Shown piece by piece: positions 18,208 to 26,206 of a stretch of DNA of 64,000 nucleotides. The notes beneath the pieces are model-generated. The model was not told the DNA's origin and made no database searches. It saw only the letters and a list, made by a program, of their open reading frames with translations. Source of the stretch: DMER64 sp049652385 (GTDB taxonomy: Bacteria; Bacteroidota; Bacteroidia; Bacteroidales; UBA932); the NCBI GenBank assembly GCA_049652385.1, contig JBASDX010000003.1:124001-188000 (forward strand), given 5' to 3'. The stretch's first letter is position 1. Each line of letters begins with the position of its first letter. The position numbers and the translations under genes were made by a program.

Positions 18208-19452
18208 TTAAATATATTTTTTCAGTTCTCTGAAGGATTCTCCAACCATATCGGCTGCATAGATTATATCTTCATCTGTGTGTCGATAAGCTACATAACC
18301 ATGATGATACGGTTGCAGGAACACACCGCGGCGGATCAGCTCTGTGTAGAATCCCGGACGTAATTTCTTGTACAAACCGTCTTTGTCTCTGTTAAAGGTA
18401 ATGAACGGCATAAGGGGGATTCCCGATACCTCGACGTCGTAAGGGACATCCTTCATAACCTCTTTCAGGCGGTTGCCAAAGAGTTCTCCTTTCTCTTTTA
18501 CTTTTTCAATGATATTGTCTCTTTCCAGAATTTCAATAGTCTTGAGTGCAGCCACTTGCTCCAGGCTGTTGGGGAAGAAGGTAGAAGACAAGAATACCTT
18601 GTCTGCCAAAACTTTCATATGCTCTTCTTTTCCAACGACAGCGCCAATGGGATATCCGTTGGCCATGGCTTTTCCAAAAGTGGCAAGATCCGGCGTTACA
18701 CCAAAGACTTTTTGTGCACCACCCAGATCGTAACGGAAACCGCTGCGGATTTCATCAAATACCAGCACAATTCCGTACTTGTCAGCCAAAGCACGAACAC
18801 CTTCCAGGAAGCCCGGTTTGGGCATTTCTACTTTTTCTGCCAGAGGATGGCCCACCGGAGTAATCATAATGGCAGCCGTCTCGTCTCCGTGTTCTTTCAA
18901 CAAATCTTCCAGTTCGTCCAGATCGTTATAACGGAACTCATAAATATCTTCCCACAGTTTCTCAGGTATACCCCCTTTAACCTCAACACACCAATCGTGC
19001 CATCCGTGGTAACCGCAGCGCATTACCTTAACCCTTCCCGTACTGGCTCTTGCAACACGTACGGCAACGGTAGTGGCGTCAGAGCCTGTTTTCACAAAGA
19101 CGGCCATTTCTGCAGAAGGAATGAGTTCAATAAGTTTTTCTGCCAGTCTGTTTTGTATGGGTTGTGTCAGAGAAAAGCAAAAACCTTTTGTTTGCATTTG
19201 TTCTATGACTGCATTGTCAATTTCTTCTTCTCTGTGACCAATGATGATGGGTCCGTATGCACAAAGCATATCTATGTATTCGTTACCGTCAACGTCCGTT
19301 ACCCTACCGCCTTTGGCCTGATCAAAATAAATGGGATACTCTCCCGGTACAAAGTTGTAGGGACGACGAATTCCTGCAATAGCCCCCGGGATAATCTTCA
19401 GGGCATCCTCATACATTTTGTCGGATAACTCCAGCTTCAATTTTTTTGACAT
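18208..19452 (-). CDS. kat: Class III aminotransferase, probable 3-aminobutyryl-CoA transaminase (Kat)
   Basis: A 414-residue PLP enzyme of the glutamate-1-semialdehyde aminomutase-like branch of class III aminotransferases. The PLP aspartate and lysine are visible as VFDEIRSGFR (Asp233) and FGKAMANG (Lys261); KTGSDAT binds the phosphate. Between atoD and kce no haem biosynthetic role is likely. A class III transaminase called Kat, known from Cloacamonas, converts 3-aminobutyryl-CoA and 2-oxoglutarate to acetoacetyl-CoA and glutamate in lysine fermentation. No kal (3-aminobutyryl-CoA ammonia lyase) lies in this operon, which supports Kat. The exact substrate remains inferred. Confidence 0.75.
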   Translation of the reverse strand: MSKKLKLELSDKMYEDALKIIPGAIAGIRRPYNFVPGEYPIYFDQAKGGRVTDVDGNEYIDMLCAYGPIIIGHREEEIDNAVIEQMQTKGFCFSLTQPIQNRLAEKLIELIPSAEMAVFVKTGSDATTVAVRVARASTGRVKVMRCGYHGWHDWCVEVKGGIPEKLWEDIYEFRYNDLDELEDLLKEHGDETAAIMITPVGHPLAEKVEMPKPGFLEGVRALADKYGIVLVFDEIRSGFRYDLGGAQKVFGVTPDLATFGKAMANGYPIGAVVGKEEHMKVLADKVFLSSTFFPNSLEQVAALKTIEILERDNIIEKVKEKGELFGNRLKEVMKDVPYDVEVSGIPLMPFITFNRDKDGLYKKLRPGFYTELIRRGVFLQPYHHGYVAYRHTDEDIIYAADMVGESFRELKKYI

Positions 19453-19471
19453 AGTTGTATAATATTAAAAG

Positions 19472-20119
19472 TTAAAATTTCACCATATAATGCACAAAAA
19501 TAGATTGCGTATGTACGTGTTCCGGAAGTATTTTTCCATTTTCCACCACTTCTTCCACTTCGGCTATAACCACATCGGCAGCCATAGCCATCATAGTATT
19601 GAAGTTTCTGGAGGTTCCTTTGTGAAACAAATTGCCTTCTTCATCTGCCATAGAGGCTCCTAACAGCGCTACGTCAGCTTTCAACGGCTTTTCCAGCAAA
19701 TATTTCTTTCCGTCTACCTGCAGGATTTCTTTACCTTCCTCAACCATAGTCCCCAGACCGGTAGGTGTAAGCACACCCCCCAGTCCCGCACCTGCGCAAC
19801 GAATCCGTTCGATTAGCGTTCCTTGGGGAACGAACTCAACTTCCAGTTCGCCGTTGTGGTACTGCTGGCCCGTAGACGTATTGGTGCCTATGTGGCTTGT
19901 TATCACTTTCTTTACTTTACGTGCCGTAATCAGTTTGCCCAATCCTTTATCTGCGTAGGCCGTATCGTTGGCAATAAGAGTAAGATCTTTTACGTCTGTT
20001 TCCATAAGGGCATCTATCAGACGATTGGGACCTCCCACCGTAAGAAAACCGCCTATCATAAGCGTCATACCTGATTTAACCTTGGTAACGGCCTCCTGAA
20101 TTTGAATCAACTTGCTCAT
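19472..20119 (-). CDS. atoD: Acetate/butyrate-acetoacetate CoA transferase, alpha subunit
   Basis: Alpha subunit (215 residues) of the class I CoA transferase whose beta subunit is at 9597-10256. The family motif GGFLTVGGPNRLIDAL is near the N-terminus. The frame is open further upstream, but MSKLIQIQEAV at 20119 matches family length and lies about 20 bp after a TATCTTTG promoter element. It is the first gene of the lysine operon; nine genes separate it from its partner. Confidence 0.92.
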   Translation of the reverse strand: MSKLIQIQEAVTKVKSGMTLMIGGFLTVGGPNRLIDALMETDVKDLTLIANDTAYADKGLGKLITARKVKKVITSHIGTNTSTGQQYHNGELEVEFVPQGTLIERIRCAGAGLGGVLTPTGLGTMVEEGKEILQVDGKKYLLEKPLKADVALLGASMADEEGNLFHKGTSRNFNTMMAMAADVVIAEVEEVVENGKILPEHVHTQSIFVHYMVKF

Positions 20120-20143
20120 ATTTATTTTTTTTGAATTATTTTG

Positions 20144-20151
20144 CAAAGATA
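20144..20151 (-). promoter_or_regulatory. -7 element of the lysine fermentation operon
   Basis: TATCTTTG on the minus strand is a perfect match to TAnnTTTG and lies 24 bp upstream of the atoD start. No clear -33 element is visible. No cobalamin riboswitch-like structure fits between here and atoD, although KamDE needs B12. Confidence 0.55.
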
Positions 20152-20158
20152 ACCAATG

Positions 20159-20191
20159 GTTGGAAAACTTCTGTAAAAAATTGTAATTTTG
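20159..20191 (+). promoter_or_regulatory. Promoter of the K+/H+ antiporter gene
   Basis: GTTG at 20159-20162 and TAATTTTG at 20184-20191 are spaced by 21 bp, resembling TTTG-N19-TAnnTTTG. The predicted transcript would start about 9 bp before the ATG at 20205, giving a very short leader. Confidence 0.5.
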
Positions 20192-20204
20192 CTCAATAGA
20201 AAGC

Positions 20205-21704
20205 ATGCCTATGTCTATTACTGCCGAAAACATCCTTCTTATAGGTTCTATTCTCCTTTTCTTTAGCCTTCTGGCCGGAAAAACAAGTTACAAATTTGGT
20301 GTGCCTACGTTGTTGTTGTTTCTCATGGTAGGCATGATCTTTGGCAGTGATGGTGTAGGTTTGCAATTCTCAAGCCAGAAAACAGCCCAGTTCATAGGTG
20401 TGGTCGCCCTCAGTATCATTTTGTTTTCGGGTGGTATGGATACACGGTATGAAGAAATACGTCCTGTCGCAAAAGAAGGAGTTGTTTTGGCTACGCTCGG
20501 CGTCCTGCTGACGGCCGTCTTCACAGGATTTTTTATTTATTTTCTCACGCGGCTCCTGCCAAACTTTGAACTTTCACTGCCCGTATGCCTTTTGCTGGGA
20601 AGCCTGATGTCTTCTACAGATTCAGCGTCTGTTTTTGCTATTTTGCGTTCCAAAGAATTGAAACTCAAACACAATCTACGTCCCTTGCTGGAATTGGAAA
20701 GCGGAAGCAATGACCCCATGGCCTATATGCTTACCATCACGCTTATTCAGGTAATTATGACAGACAGTGATGGCAATCTATGGAAAGTAGCGTTGATATT
20801 TTTCTACCAGATGATTATGGGCGGTGTGGCCGGTTATCTTTTAGGGAAGTTGTGTGGTTTGATTTTACGGAAAATGGATATTATCAATGATGCGCTGTAT
20901 CCCGTTTTGATTTTTGCTTTTTGCCTTTTTATTTTTTCAGTTACCGATCTGGTTCAGGGAAACGGATTCCTGGCCGTTTATATTGGAGGTCTTGTTATCG
21001 GAAACTCACGCTTTCCGCATAAAGGCATGGTCAGAAATTTCTTTGACGGACTATCCTGGCTCTCTCAGATTATCATGTTCCTTGCACTGGGACTGCTGGT
21101 AAACCCCTCCGAGCTATGGCCGGTAGCGGGGGTGGGTTTACTCATTGGTGTATTTATGATTGTGTTTGCCCGGCCGGCAGCTGTCCTTCTTTCGCTTTGG
21201 CCGTTCCGTAAACTCAATCTGCAATCCCGGCTGTTTACCAGTTGGGTGGGTTTACGTGGGGCTGTCCCCATTATTTTTGCAACGTATCCTCTGATTTATG
21301 GTGTTCCCGGAGCCAAGATTCTTTTCAACATCGTGTTTTTTATTACCATTCTGTCGCTATTGGTGCAGGGCACATCCATCCCCTGGATAGCGAGAAAATT
21401 GCACGTGGCCCATCCTCATAAATCCATAGGTAAGTCTGCTTTCGAACTGGCCTTTTCCGAAGACATCAAATCGGCCATGAGCGAAGTGGTCGTCACAGAG
21501 GAAAGCCTTCGCTACGGCAACAAAATAATGGACATTCCCCTGCCGGATAAAACGTTAGTGGTAATGGTTAAAAGAAGTGATTCTTTTTTCATTCCAAGGG
21601 GCCAGACAGAGATTCGTGAGAACGACAGATTGCTCATCATTTCTGACGATGAGAAAGCGTTGCAGCAAACGTACGAAGATTTGGGGATGGACTCTTACAT
21701 TTAA
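20205..21704 (+). CDS. Potassium/proton antiporter, CPA1 type with TrkA-C domain
   Basis: A 499-residue transporter with about 12 hydrophobic segments in residues 1-390, including LESGSNDPMAYM with the conserved Asp of the cation:proton antiporter core and WVGLRGAVPIIFATYPL. A cytoplasmic TrkA-C-like domain occupies about residues 415-499 (MDIPLPDKTLVVMVKRSD; GQTEIRENDRLLII). This layout is that of NhaP2/CvrA K+/H+ antiporters. It is divergent from the lysine operon and has its own promoter. Ion selectivity (K+ versus Na+) is inferred. Confidence 0.88.
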   Translation: MPMSITAENILLIGSILLFFSLLAGKTSYKFGVPTLLLFLMVGMIFGSDGVGLQFSSQKTAQFIGVVALSIILFSGGMDTRYEEIRPVAKEGVVLATLGVLLTAVFTGFFIYFLTRLLPNFELSLPVCLLLGSLMSSTDSASVFAILRSKELKLKHNLRPLLELESGSNDPMAYMLTITLIQVIMTDSDGNLWKVALIFFYQMIMGGVAGYLLGKLCGLILRKMDIINDALYPVLIFAFCLFIFSVTDLVQGNGFLAVYIGGLVIGNSRFPHKGMVRNFFDGLSWLSQIIMFLALGLLVNPSELWPVAGVGLLIGVFMIVFARPAAVLLSLWPFRKLNLQSRLFTSWVGLRGAVPIIFATYPLIYGVPGAKILFNIVFFITILSLLVQGTSIPWIARKLHVAHPHKSIGKSAFELAFSEDIKSAMSEVVVTEESLRYGNKIMDIPLPDKTLVVMVKRSDSFFIPRGQTEIRENDRLLIISDDEKALQQTYEDLGMDSYI

Positions 21705-21737
21705 TAATAAAACAGCTAATAATCAGCCATTTTTAAA

Positions 21738-21772
21738 TATGTTATAACATGTTTGTCACATGTTATAACATA
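21738..21772. terminator. 15-bp perfect inverted repeat between convergent genes
   Basis: Arms 21738-21752 and 21758-21772 (TATGTTATAACATGT and its complement) flank a 5-nt loop. Its place between the antiporter and queA 3' ends, with a T-rich stretch on the plus strand after it, suggests a bidirectional terminator. Each arm also contains the 12-bp palindrome ATGTTATAACAT, centred 21 bp apart, so a protein-binding site is an alternative. Confidence 0.5.
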
Positions 21773-21792
21773 CTTGTTATATAATTTTTTAT

Positions 21793-23040
21793 TTATCTGA
21801 TTTTTTTGCTTTTAGGATTAAATAGCAAACATGTATCGCCGTAGCTCAAAAAACGGTAATTTCCGGCCAAAGCATGGTCGTATATTTCTTTCCATTTACT
21901 CCCGACAAGAGCCGCCACAAGGAGCAATAAGGTAGAACCGGGCTGGTGAAAGTTTGTAATCAGAGCGTCTGTCGCACGAAAAGAAAATCCGGGGATTATA
22001 ATCAATTGTGTGGTTGCTTTCCATCCTGCTTCTCCCTGCTCTTCTAAGTACCCAATCAGATGTCCCAGGGCTTCTTTGTACGACAAATCCGGGCGACTGC
22101 CGTACGGCGCCCATTGGTCCACAAAAACGGGATCCAAACCTTTTGCGGCTTGGACGCCTAAATAATAAAGACTCTCCAAACACCGGCACGAAGTAGTCCC
22201 GACCGGTACAACGGGCCCTTCATGGCGCAATAACTGTCGTAAGAACTCAAGCGATACAAAAAAAGGTTCGCAATGCATCGTATGCCCGGTAATATCTTGC
22301 GTTTTTACCGGCCTGAACGTACCTGCTCCCACATGAAGGCTCAGATAAGCTGTTTGTATGCCGTTGTTTTCCAATTCCGACAACAAGGTTTCCGTAAAAT
22401 GCAAACCGGCCGTAGGAGCGGCTACAGAGCCTCTTTCACGTGCATAGACCGTCTGGTATCGTACGGTGTCGGAAGGCTCGGCAAATCGCCTTAAATAGGG
22501 AGGAATGGGCATATTTCCGGCTGTTTCCAGTACAGCAGAGAAAGGAATACTGCCTTGCCATTCGAACCTAACCCTGTATTTGTCTTCTTCATGCCCATGA
22601 AGCGACGCTTGCAGACGCATGTTTTTAATTTCCGGACTTTCTTCTGGATTGAACAACTCCAGTTTACCGGCTTTCCATTTCTTCACATTGCCAATGGTAC
22701 AGTACCACACGCAGGAGGTTTTTTCCGAAAAAGCCAGGTTGTATTCAGCGGGTGTCTGAGGTTCCAGGCAAAATATTTCTATAAATGCCCCGGTTTCTTT
22801 ACGAAATATCAATCGGGCCGGTATAACCTTTGATCTATTAAGGACCAATAATGTATTTTCGGGCAGGAGTGCTTTCAATTGCTTGAATTTTCTGTCTTTC
22901 CGTATTCCGTTCTTTTGGCAGACCAATAAAGCGGCATCGTGACGTACCGGAAGGGGATATTGCGCAATCCGATCCCGGGGAAGATCGTAAGTATAATCTT
23001 CCATTCTTATCTCTGGCACGTTAGCGTGGGTATTTTGCAT
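21793..23040 (-). CDS. queA: S-adenosylmethionine:tRNA ribosyltransferase-isomerase QueA
   Basis: QueA adds the epoxycyclopentanediol ring from SAM to preQ1 in tRNA, making the substrate of QueH (6159-6710). The 415-residue protein has YDLPRDRIAQYPL near the start, GSVAAPTAGLHFT, HVGAGTFRPV and NFHQPGSTLLLLVAALVG, all family hallmarks. Start chosen at the ATG at 23040 (MQNTHANVPE); an ATG at 23004 (MEDYTYDLP) also fits the family. Minus-strand -7 elements lie at 23050-23057 (TACCTTTG) and 23108-23115 (TACATTTG); the former would give an almost leaderless message. Confidence 0.95.
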   Translation of the reverse strand: MQNTHANVPEIRMEDYTYDLPRDRIAQYPLPVRHDAALLVCQKNGIRKDRKFKQLKALLPENTLLVLNRSKVIPARLIFRKETGAFIEIFCLEPQTPAEYNLAFSEKTSCVWYCTIGNVKKWKAGKLELFNPEESPEIKNMRLQASLHGHEEDKYRVRFEWQGSIPFSAVLETAGNMPIPPYLRRFAEPSDTVRYQTVYARERGSVAAPTAGLHFTETLLSELENNGIQTAYLSLHVGAGTFRPVKTQDITGHTMHCEPFFVSLEFLRQLLRHEGPVVPVGTTSCRCLESLYYLGVQAAKGLDPVFVDQWAPYGSRPDLSYKEALGHLIGYLEEQGEAGWKATTQLIIIPGFSFRATDALITNFHQPGSTLLLLVAALVGSKWKEIYDHALAGNYRFLSYGDTCLLFNPKSKKIR

Positions 23041-23470
23041 GACAAGGTGCAAAGGTAGAAGAATTTGGAAAAAGGCGTACTTAAAGTAAAGCTTTAATGT
23101 TAATTTACAAATGTAATTACATTTTTGGACAGCATTGTTAACTTATGTAAATTTCCCGCTTACTTTTTATTAGGTTTTGTTTACAGATCTGCTTACTCTT
23201 GTACCCGGCTTTGCCGCGGTTGATTTTTATGTATTATTTACCTTAAACCCAGTATTTTATAATAATCACCTACCATATAACTTAAAGTATTTTTCACCTT
23301 TATGCGAGAAATTCGGCGTTTTTAGCTATATTTTGTATTATATTATATTTATTACCAGATGTATATAGGCTTTATTTAAAGGTATAAATGATATACTGGT
23401 TTTATATGCCGGTATTACAGGATCCCCTTGACCGGTATAGATTGGATAAAAAGTACGCTTTCTTGTTGTT
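23041..23470. other. AT-rich intergenic region without a supported gene
   Basis: No convincing coding region is present; a 63-codon frame at 23177-23368 has no recognisable family and no promoter. The region holds minus-strand -7 elements for queA (23050-23057, 23108-23115) and a TACAAATGTA site at 23106-23115, the reverse complement of the repeats before the XRE gene. Two CCGGTAT copies lie at 23409-23415 and 23432-23438. A small RNA cannot be excluded. Confidence 0.5.
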
Positions 23471-23528
23471 TACATTTGTATACTCCCCTGTTTCTACATT
23501 TGTAAACAAATAATGTGTTACATTTGTA
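23471..23528 (+). promoter_or_regulatory. Three TACATTTGTA repeats with exact 24-bp period (operator/promoter array)
   Basis: Identical copies start at 23471, 23495 and 23519. Each is a dyad (TACA-TT-TGTA) and each contains the -7 consensus TACATTTG. The last copy would start transcription about 15 bp before the XRE ATG at 23546. A related half-site, TTTACAAA, lies at 23537-23544. The arrangement suits an autoregulatory operator for the XRE protein, which is inference. Confidence 0.6.
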
Positions 23529-23545
23529 AAAAACAGTTTACAAAA

Positions 23546-23983
23546 ATGAAGACACGTTTACAGCAATTTTTACAGGCAGAGAACCTTACTCCTTCCCAAT
23601 TCGCAGATCGCTTAGGTATCCAACGGTCGGGAGTTTCCCATGTTTTGGCGGGAAGAAACAAACCGGGTTTTGATTTTATGGAAAGTATGCTGCTTTCCTA
23701 CCCTTCTTTAAACGCTGAATGGTTAATGACAGGAAAAGGAAAAATGTACAAAGACATGAAGCAGGAAGATTTGCAGGAAATACAGCAAAGTATGGAAAAA
23801 CAGGAACAACCACCTGTGCCCGGGACGGTGCAGCAAGATGGACTTTTTACAGACATTGAACCCTTATCTCACTCTCCTGCAAAACCTTACCATACTCCAT
23901 CTGAAGAAGAACGTAAACTAATAAAAGTCCTTCTCTTTTATTCCGACAATACATTTTCAGAATTCTTCCCTAATGAACAATAG
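23546..23983 (+). CDS. XRE-family helix-turn-helix regulator
   Basis: A 145-residue DNA-binding protein. Residues about 5-60 form a Cro/CI-type helix-turn-helix (LTPSQFADRLGIQRSGVSHVLAGRNKP), followed by SLNAEWLMTGKGKMY, a signature common in phage-repressor-like regulators of Bacteroidetes. The C-terminal half is acidic and Gln-rich without a peptidase domain, so this is not a LexA-type self-cleaving repressor. The ATG at 23546 is preferred over the upstream TTG-type start because it begins the HTH directly. Its target is unknown; the repeats just upstream suggest autoregulation. Confidence 0.88.
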   Translation: MKTRLQQFLQAENLTPSQFADRLGIQRSGVSHVLAGRNKPGFDFMESMLLSYPSLNAEWLMTGKGKMYKDMKQEDLQEIQQSMEKQEQPPVPGTVQQDGLFTDIEPLSHSPAKPYHTPSEEERKLIKVLLFYSDNTFSEFFPNEQ

Positions 23984-23995
23984 ACAGAAAACCTG

Positions 23996-24025
23996 TTGGG
24001 CTTTACGATTAAACACCTATCTTTG
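23996..24025 (+). promoter_or_regulatory. pyrD promoter
   Basis: TTG at 23996-23998 and TATCTTTG at 24018-24025 are separated by 19 bp, a good match to the Bacteroidetes consensus. The leader to the pyrD ATG at 24061 would be about 30 nt. Confidence 0.6.
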
Positions 24026-24060
24026 CTTATAAACGTTACTTCATTACTAATCGTGCGCTT

Positions 24061-25086
24061 ATGTACAGACTCATCAGGCCGCTTCTCTTTATATTTCCTC
24101 CGGAAACTGCTCATAATCTAACATTTAAAGCTCTGAAAGCTTTACAATACATTCCTTTTGGTACGCGCTTGCTCAAATGTTTTTTTTCCTACGATGCACC
24201 GGGTATGCACCGCCGCGTTATGGGGCTTGATTTTCCCAACCCTGTTGGGCTGGCGGCCGGGCTGGATAAAGACGCCGGGGTATACAACCAATTGGGAGCG
24301 TTAGGCTTTGGTTTCATTGAAATAGGCTCCGTCACCCCCCTTCCTCAGGATGGAAACCCTAAGCCCAGAAGCTTCCGTCTTGTGAAAGACAAAGCCCTGA
24401 TTAACAGAATGGGAATAAATAACTTAGGAGTAAAAAACACCATTGCCCAATTGCGTAAAACAAAACCTAATGTGTTGATTGGTGGAAATATTTCAAAAAA
24501 CACCGTTACTCCCAATCATTTGGCTTATAAAGATTTTGAAGAAGCCTTTGCCCAATTGTACGACTATGTGGACTATTTTGTGATCAATGTGAGTTGTCCC
24601 AACGTCAAAGACCTGCGCAATTTGCAATCTGTGGAAGATCTGGCTGAAATTGTCAAACGTCTGACGGATATCCGCAGGTATTGTGATGTATACCGACCCA
24701 TTCTGCTTAAAGTATCCCCCGACAGTTGCACAAAAACGCTGGACGAACTGATTGAGCTTGTTATGCTTTCCGGACTGGATGGAATCATTGCCTGCAACAC
24801 CACTACATCCCGGGAGGGGCTCGTCACTCCGGAAGAAAAAATCAAAGCTATAGGTGAAGGCGGATTGAGCGGTGCTCCATTGAAAGAAAAAGCCCTGGCC
24901 GTCGTCCGTTATATCCGTGAAAAAACAGAAGGGAACCTTCCCATCATTGGTGTAGGTGGCATCATGTCCCCGGAAGATGCACAAGAGATGCTGGATGCCG
25001 GCGCCTGGCTGATTCAAGTCTATACGGGCTTCATATACGGAGGCCCTGGCTTTGTTCGTAAAATATTGAAACATATAGATAAATAA
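24061..25086 (+). CDS. pyrD: Dihydroorotate dehydrogenase (class 2, quinone-type)
   Basis: Catalyses dihydroorotate to orotate in pyrimidine synthesis, at the membrane with quinone as acceptor. The 341-residue protein has the N-terminal membrane-associating helices of class 2 (YRLIRPLLFIFPPETAHNLT), AAGLDKDAGVYN, IGSVTPLPQDGNPKPR, NRMGINNLG and GVGGIMSPEDA. In the catalytic loop it reads NVSCPN, with Cys at the position where E. coli and human class 2 enzymes have the base Ser and class 1 enzymes have Cys. It has its own promoter. Confidence 0.95.
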   Translation: MYRLIRPLLFIFPPETAHNLTFKALKALQYIPFGTRLLKCFFSYDAPGMHRRVMGLDFPNPVGLAAGLDKDAGVYNQLGALGFGFIEIGSVTPLPQDGNPKPRSFRLVKDKALINRMGINNLGVKNTIAQLRKTKPNVLIGGNISKNTVTPNHLAYKDFEEAFAQLYDYVDYFVINVSCPNVKDLRNLQSVEDLAEIVKRLTDIRRYCDVYRPILLKVSPDSCTKTLDELIELVMLSGLDGIIACNTTTSREGLVTPEEKIKAIGEGGLSGAPLKEKALAVVRYIREKTEGNLPIIGVGGIMSPEDAQEMLDAGAWLIQVYTGFIYGGPGFVRKILKHIDK

Positions 25087-25108
25087 CACTCATTTAACCT
25101 AAAACTTT

Positions 25109-26200
25109 ATGTTAAACAAACGCTTTTTCCTGCTTGTTGCGGCCGTCTTTTTTCTCGGTATTTCTTGCACCCATAAAGAAGAAAAAGCCGTACAACAGAT
25201 TGATGATCTGTTGACTGCCCTATGGCCTGAAAACGAACCCGGCGGTGCTTTTCTTCTTTTGAAAGGCGACCGTGTGATACTGCAGAAAGGATACGGTCTG
25301 GCTACCCTGGATCCTGATACGAAAGCAACTCCGGAGACTTTTTTCTGCATTGCTTCTGTTTCCAAACAATTTGCGGCTACGGCCATACTGCGTCTGACTG
25401 AAGAAGGTGCTTTGTCACTGGACGACCCGGTTTCCAAGTTTTTTCCCCATTTCAAAGCCGGTTTTTTCAAAAACATAACCTTGCACCATCTGCTTACCCA
25501 TACGTCCGGCATACCGGATGTCAGACCGCGGACAGACAGACACTATGTATACTATTCTACCGATGTAGCCTCCTACTCTTATCTGGATACGCTTAGTTTT
25601 CTAAATTTTGAACCGGGTTCCGCCTACGAATACATGAACCCCACATACCAGCTTTTCTATACCGTCATTGAAAAAGCATCGGGGATGCCTTTTGAAACGT
25701 ATATGAGGCAGGCCCTTTTTGATCCGGCAGGCATGAGTGAAACGGTGTATTTTGAAGACGGTCGGGACATTCCCCGAATGGCTCATGGCTACAGGAAAAA
25801 CGTTGATACCGGTCAATGGGAGGAATACGATTACGGAGAAACCACATTTTTTGCTTCCAAGGCAGACGGTGCCCTGTATACCTCTTTGGAAGAATTCGTT
25901 CAATGGGAGTATGCGTTAAGGAACAACCTTATCATCAGCAAAGAGATGACAGAAAAAGCCCATTCGTCTTATACTGCTACGGATCTTCCGGAAACAGGTT
26001 ACGGATATGGCTGGTTTATAAGCCAATGCCACGGAAAAGACAAAATATTCCACACCGGTGACAACGGAGGTTTTACCCTGTATGCAGGCAGGTATCCGCA
26101 ATCGGAAGTGCTGATGCTTGTCTTCTCTACGAAGGATTTTGAGCGTGAAGCAACTGTAGCCGCACTGGAAGATATCCTGTTCTCCGGCGGTTTGCTATAA
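25109..26200 (+). CDS. Serine hydrolase, class C beta-lactamase-like lipoprotein
   Basis: A 363-residue lipoprotein (lipobox LGISC, Cys20) of the beta-lactamase/penicillin-binding-protein superfamily. The SxxK motif is SVSK (Ser83, Lys86), the Tyr motif is YEYMN, and HTGDNGG stands for the KTG box. It may be an esterase, D-amino peptidase or PBP-like enzyme; the sequence does not decide. It follows pyrD by 22 bp and converges on the M19 dipeptidase with 6 bp between them. Confidence 0.85.
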   Translation: MLNKRFFLLVAAVFFLGISCTHKEEKAVQQIDDLLTALWPENEPGGAFLLLKGDRVILQKGYGLATLDPDTKATPETFFCIASVSKQFAATAILRLTEEGALSLDDPVSKFFPHFKAGFFKNITLHHLLTHTSGIPDVRPRTDRHYVYYSTDVASYSYLDTLSFLNFEPGSAYEYMNPTYQLFYTVIEKASGMPFETYMRQALFDPAGMSETVYFEDGRDIPRMAHGYRKNVDTGQWEEYDYGETTFFASKADGALYTSLEEFVQWEYALRNNLIISKEMTEKAHSSYTATDLPETGYGYGWFISQCHGKDKIFHTGDNGGFTLYAGRYPQSEVLMLVFSTKDFEREATVAALEDILFSGGLL

Positions 26201-26206
26201 ACCGTA

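Noticed and set aside
18556..19428. Open frame of 290 codons on the plus strand opposite the aminotransferase
   Set aside because: It is a shadow of a conserved enzyme; no family similarity and no promoter.
20120..20204. A cobalamin riboswitch before the lysine operon
   Set aside because: Only 85 bp separate atoD from the divergent antiporter gene, both promoters lie there, and no B12-box-like conserved sequence is seen.
23177..23368. A 63-codon gene in the AT-rich intergenic region
   Set aside because: No recognisable family, no promoter in place and a composition typical of AT-rich non-coding DNA.
23409..23438. Two CCGGTAT copies 23 bp apart as an operator
   Set aside because: Too short and only two copies; no gene start is placed to be controlled by them.
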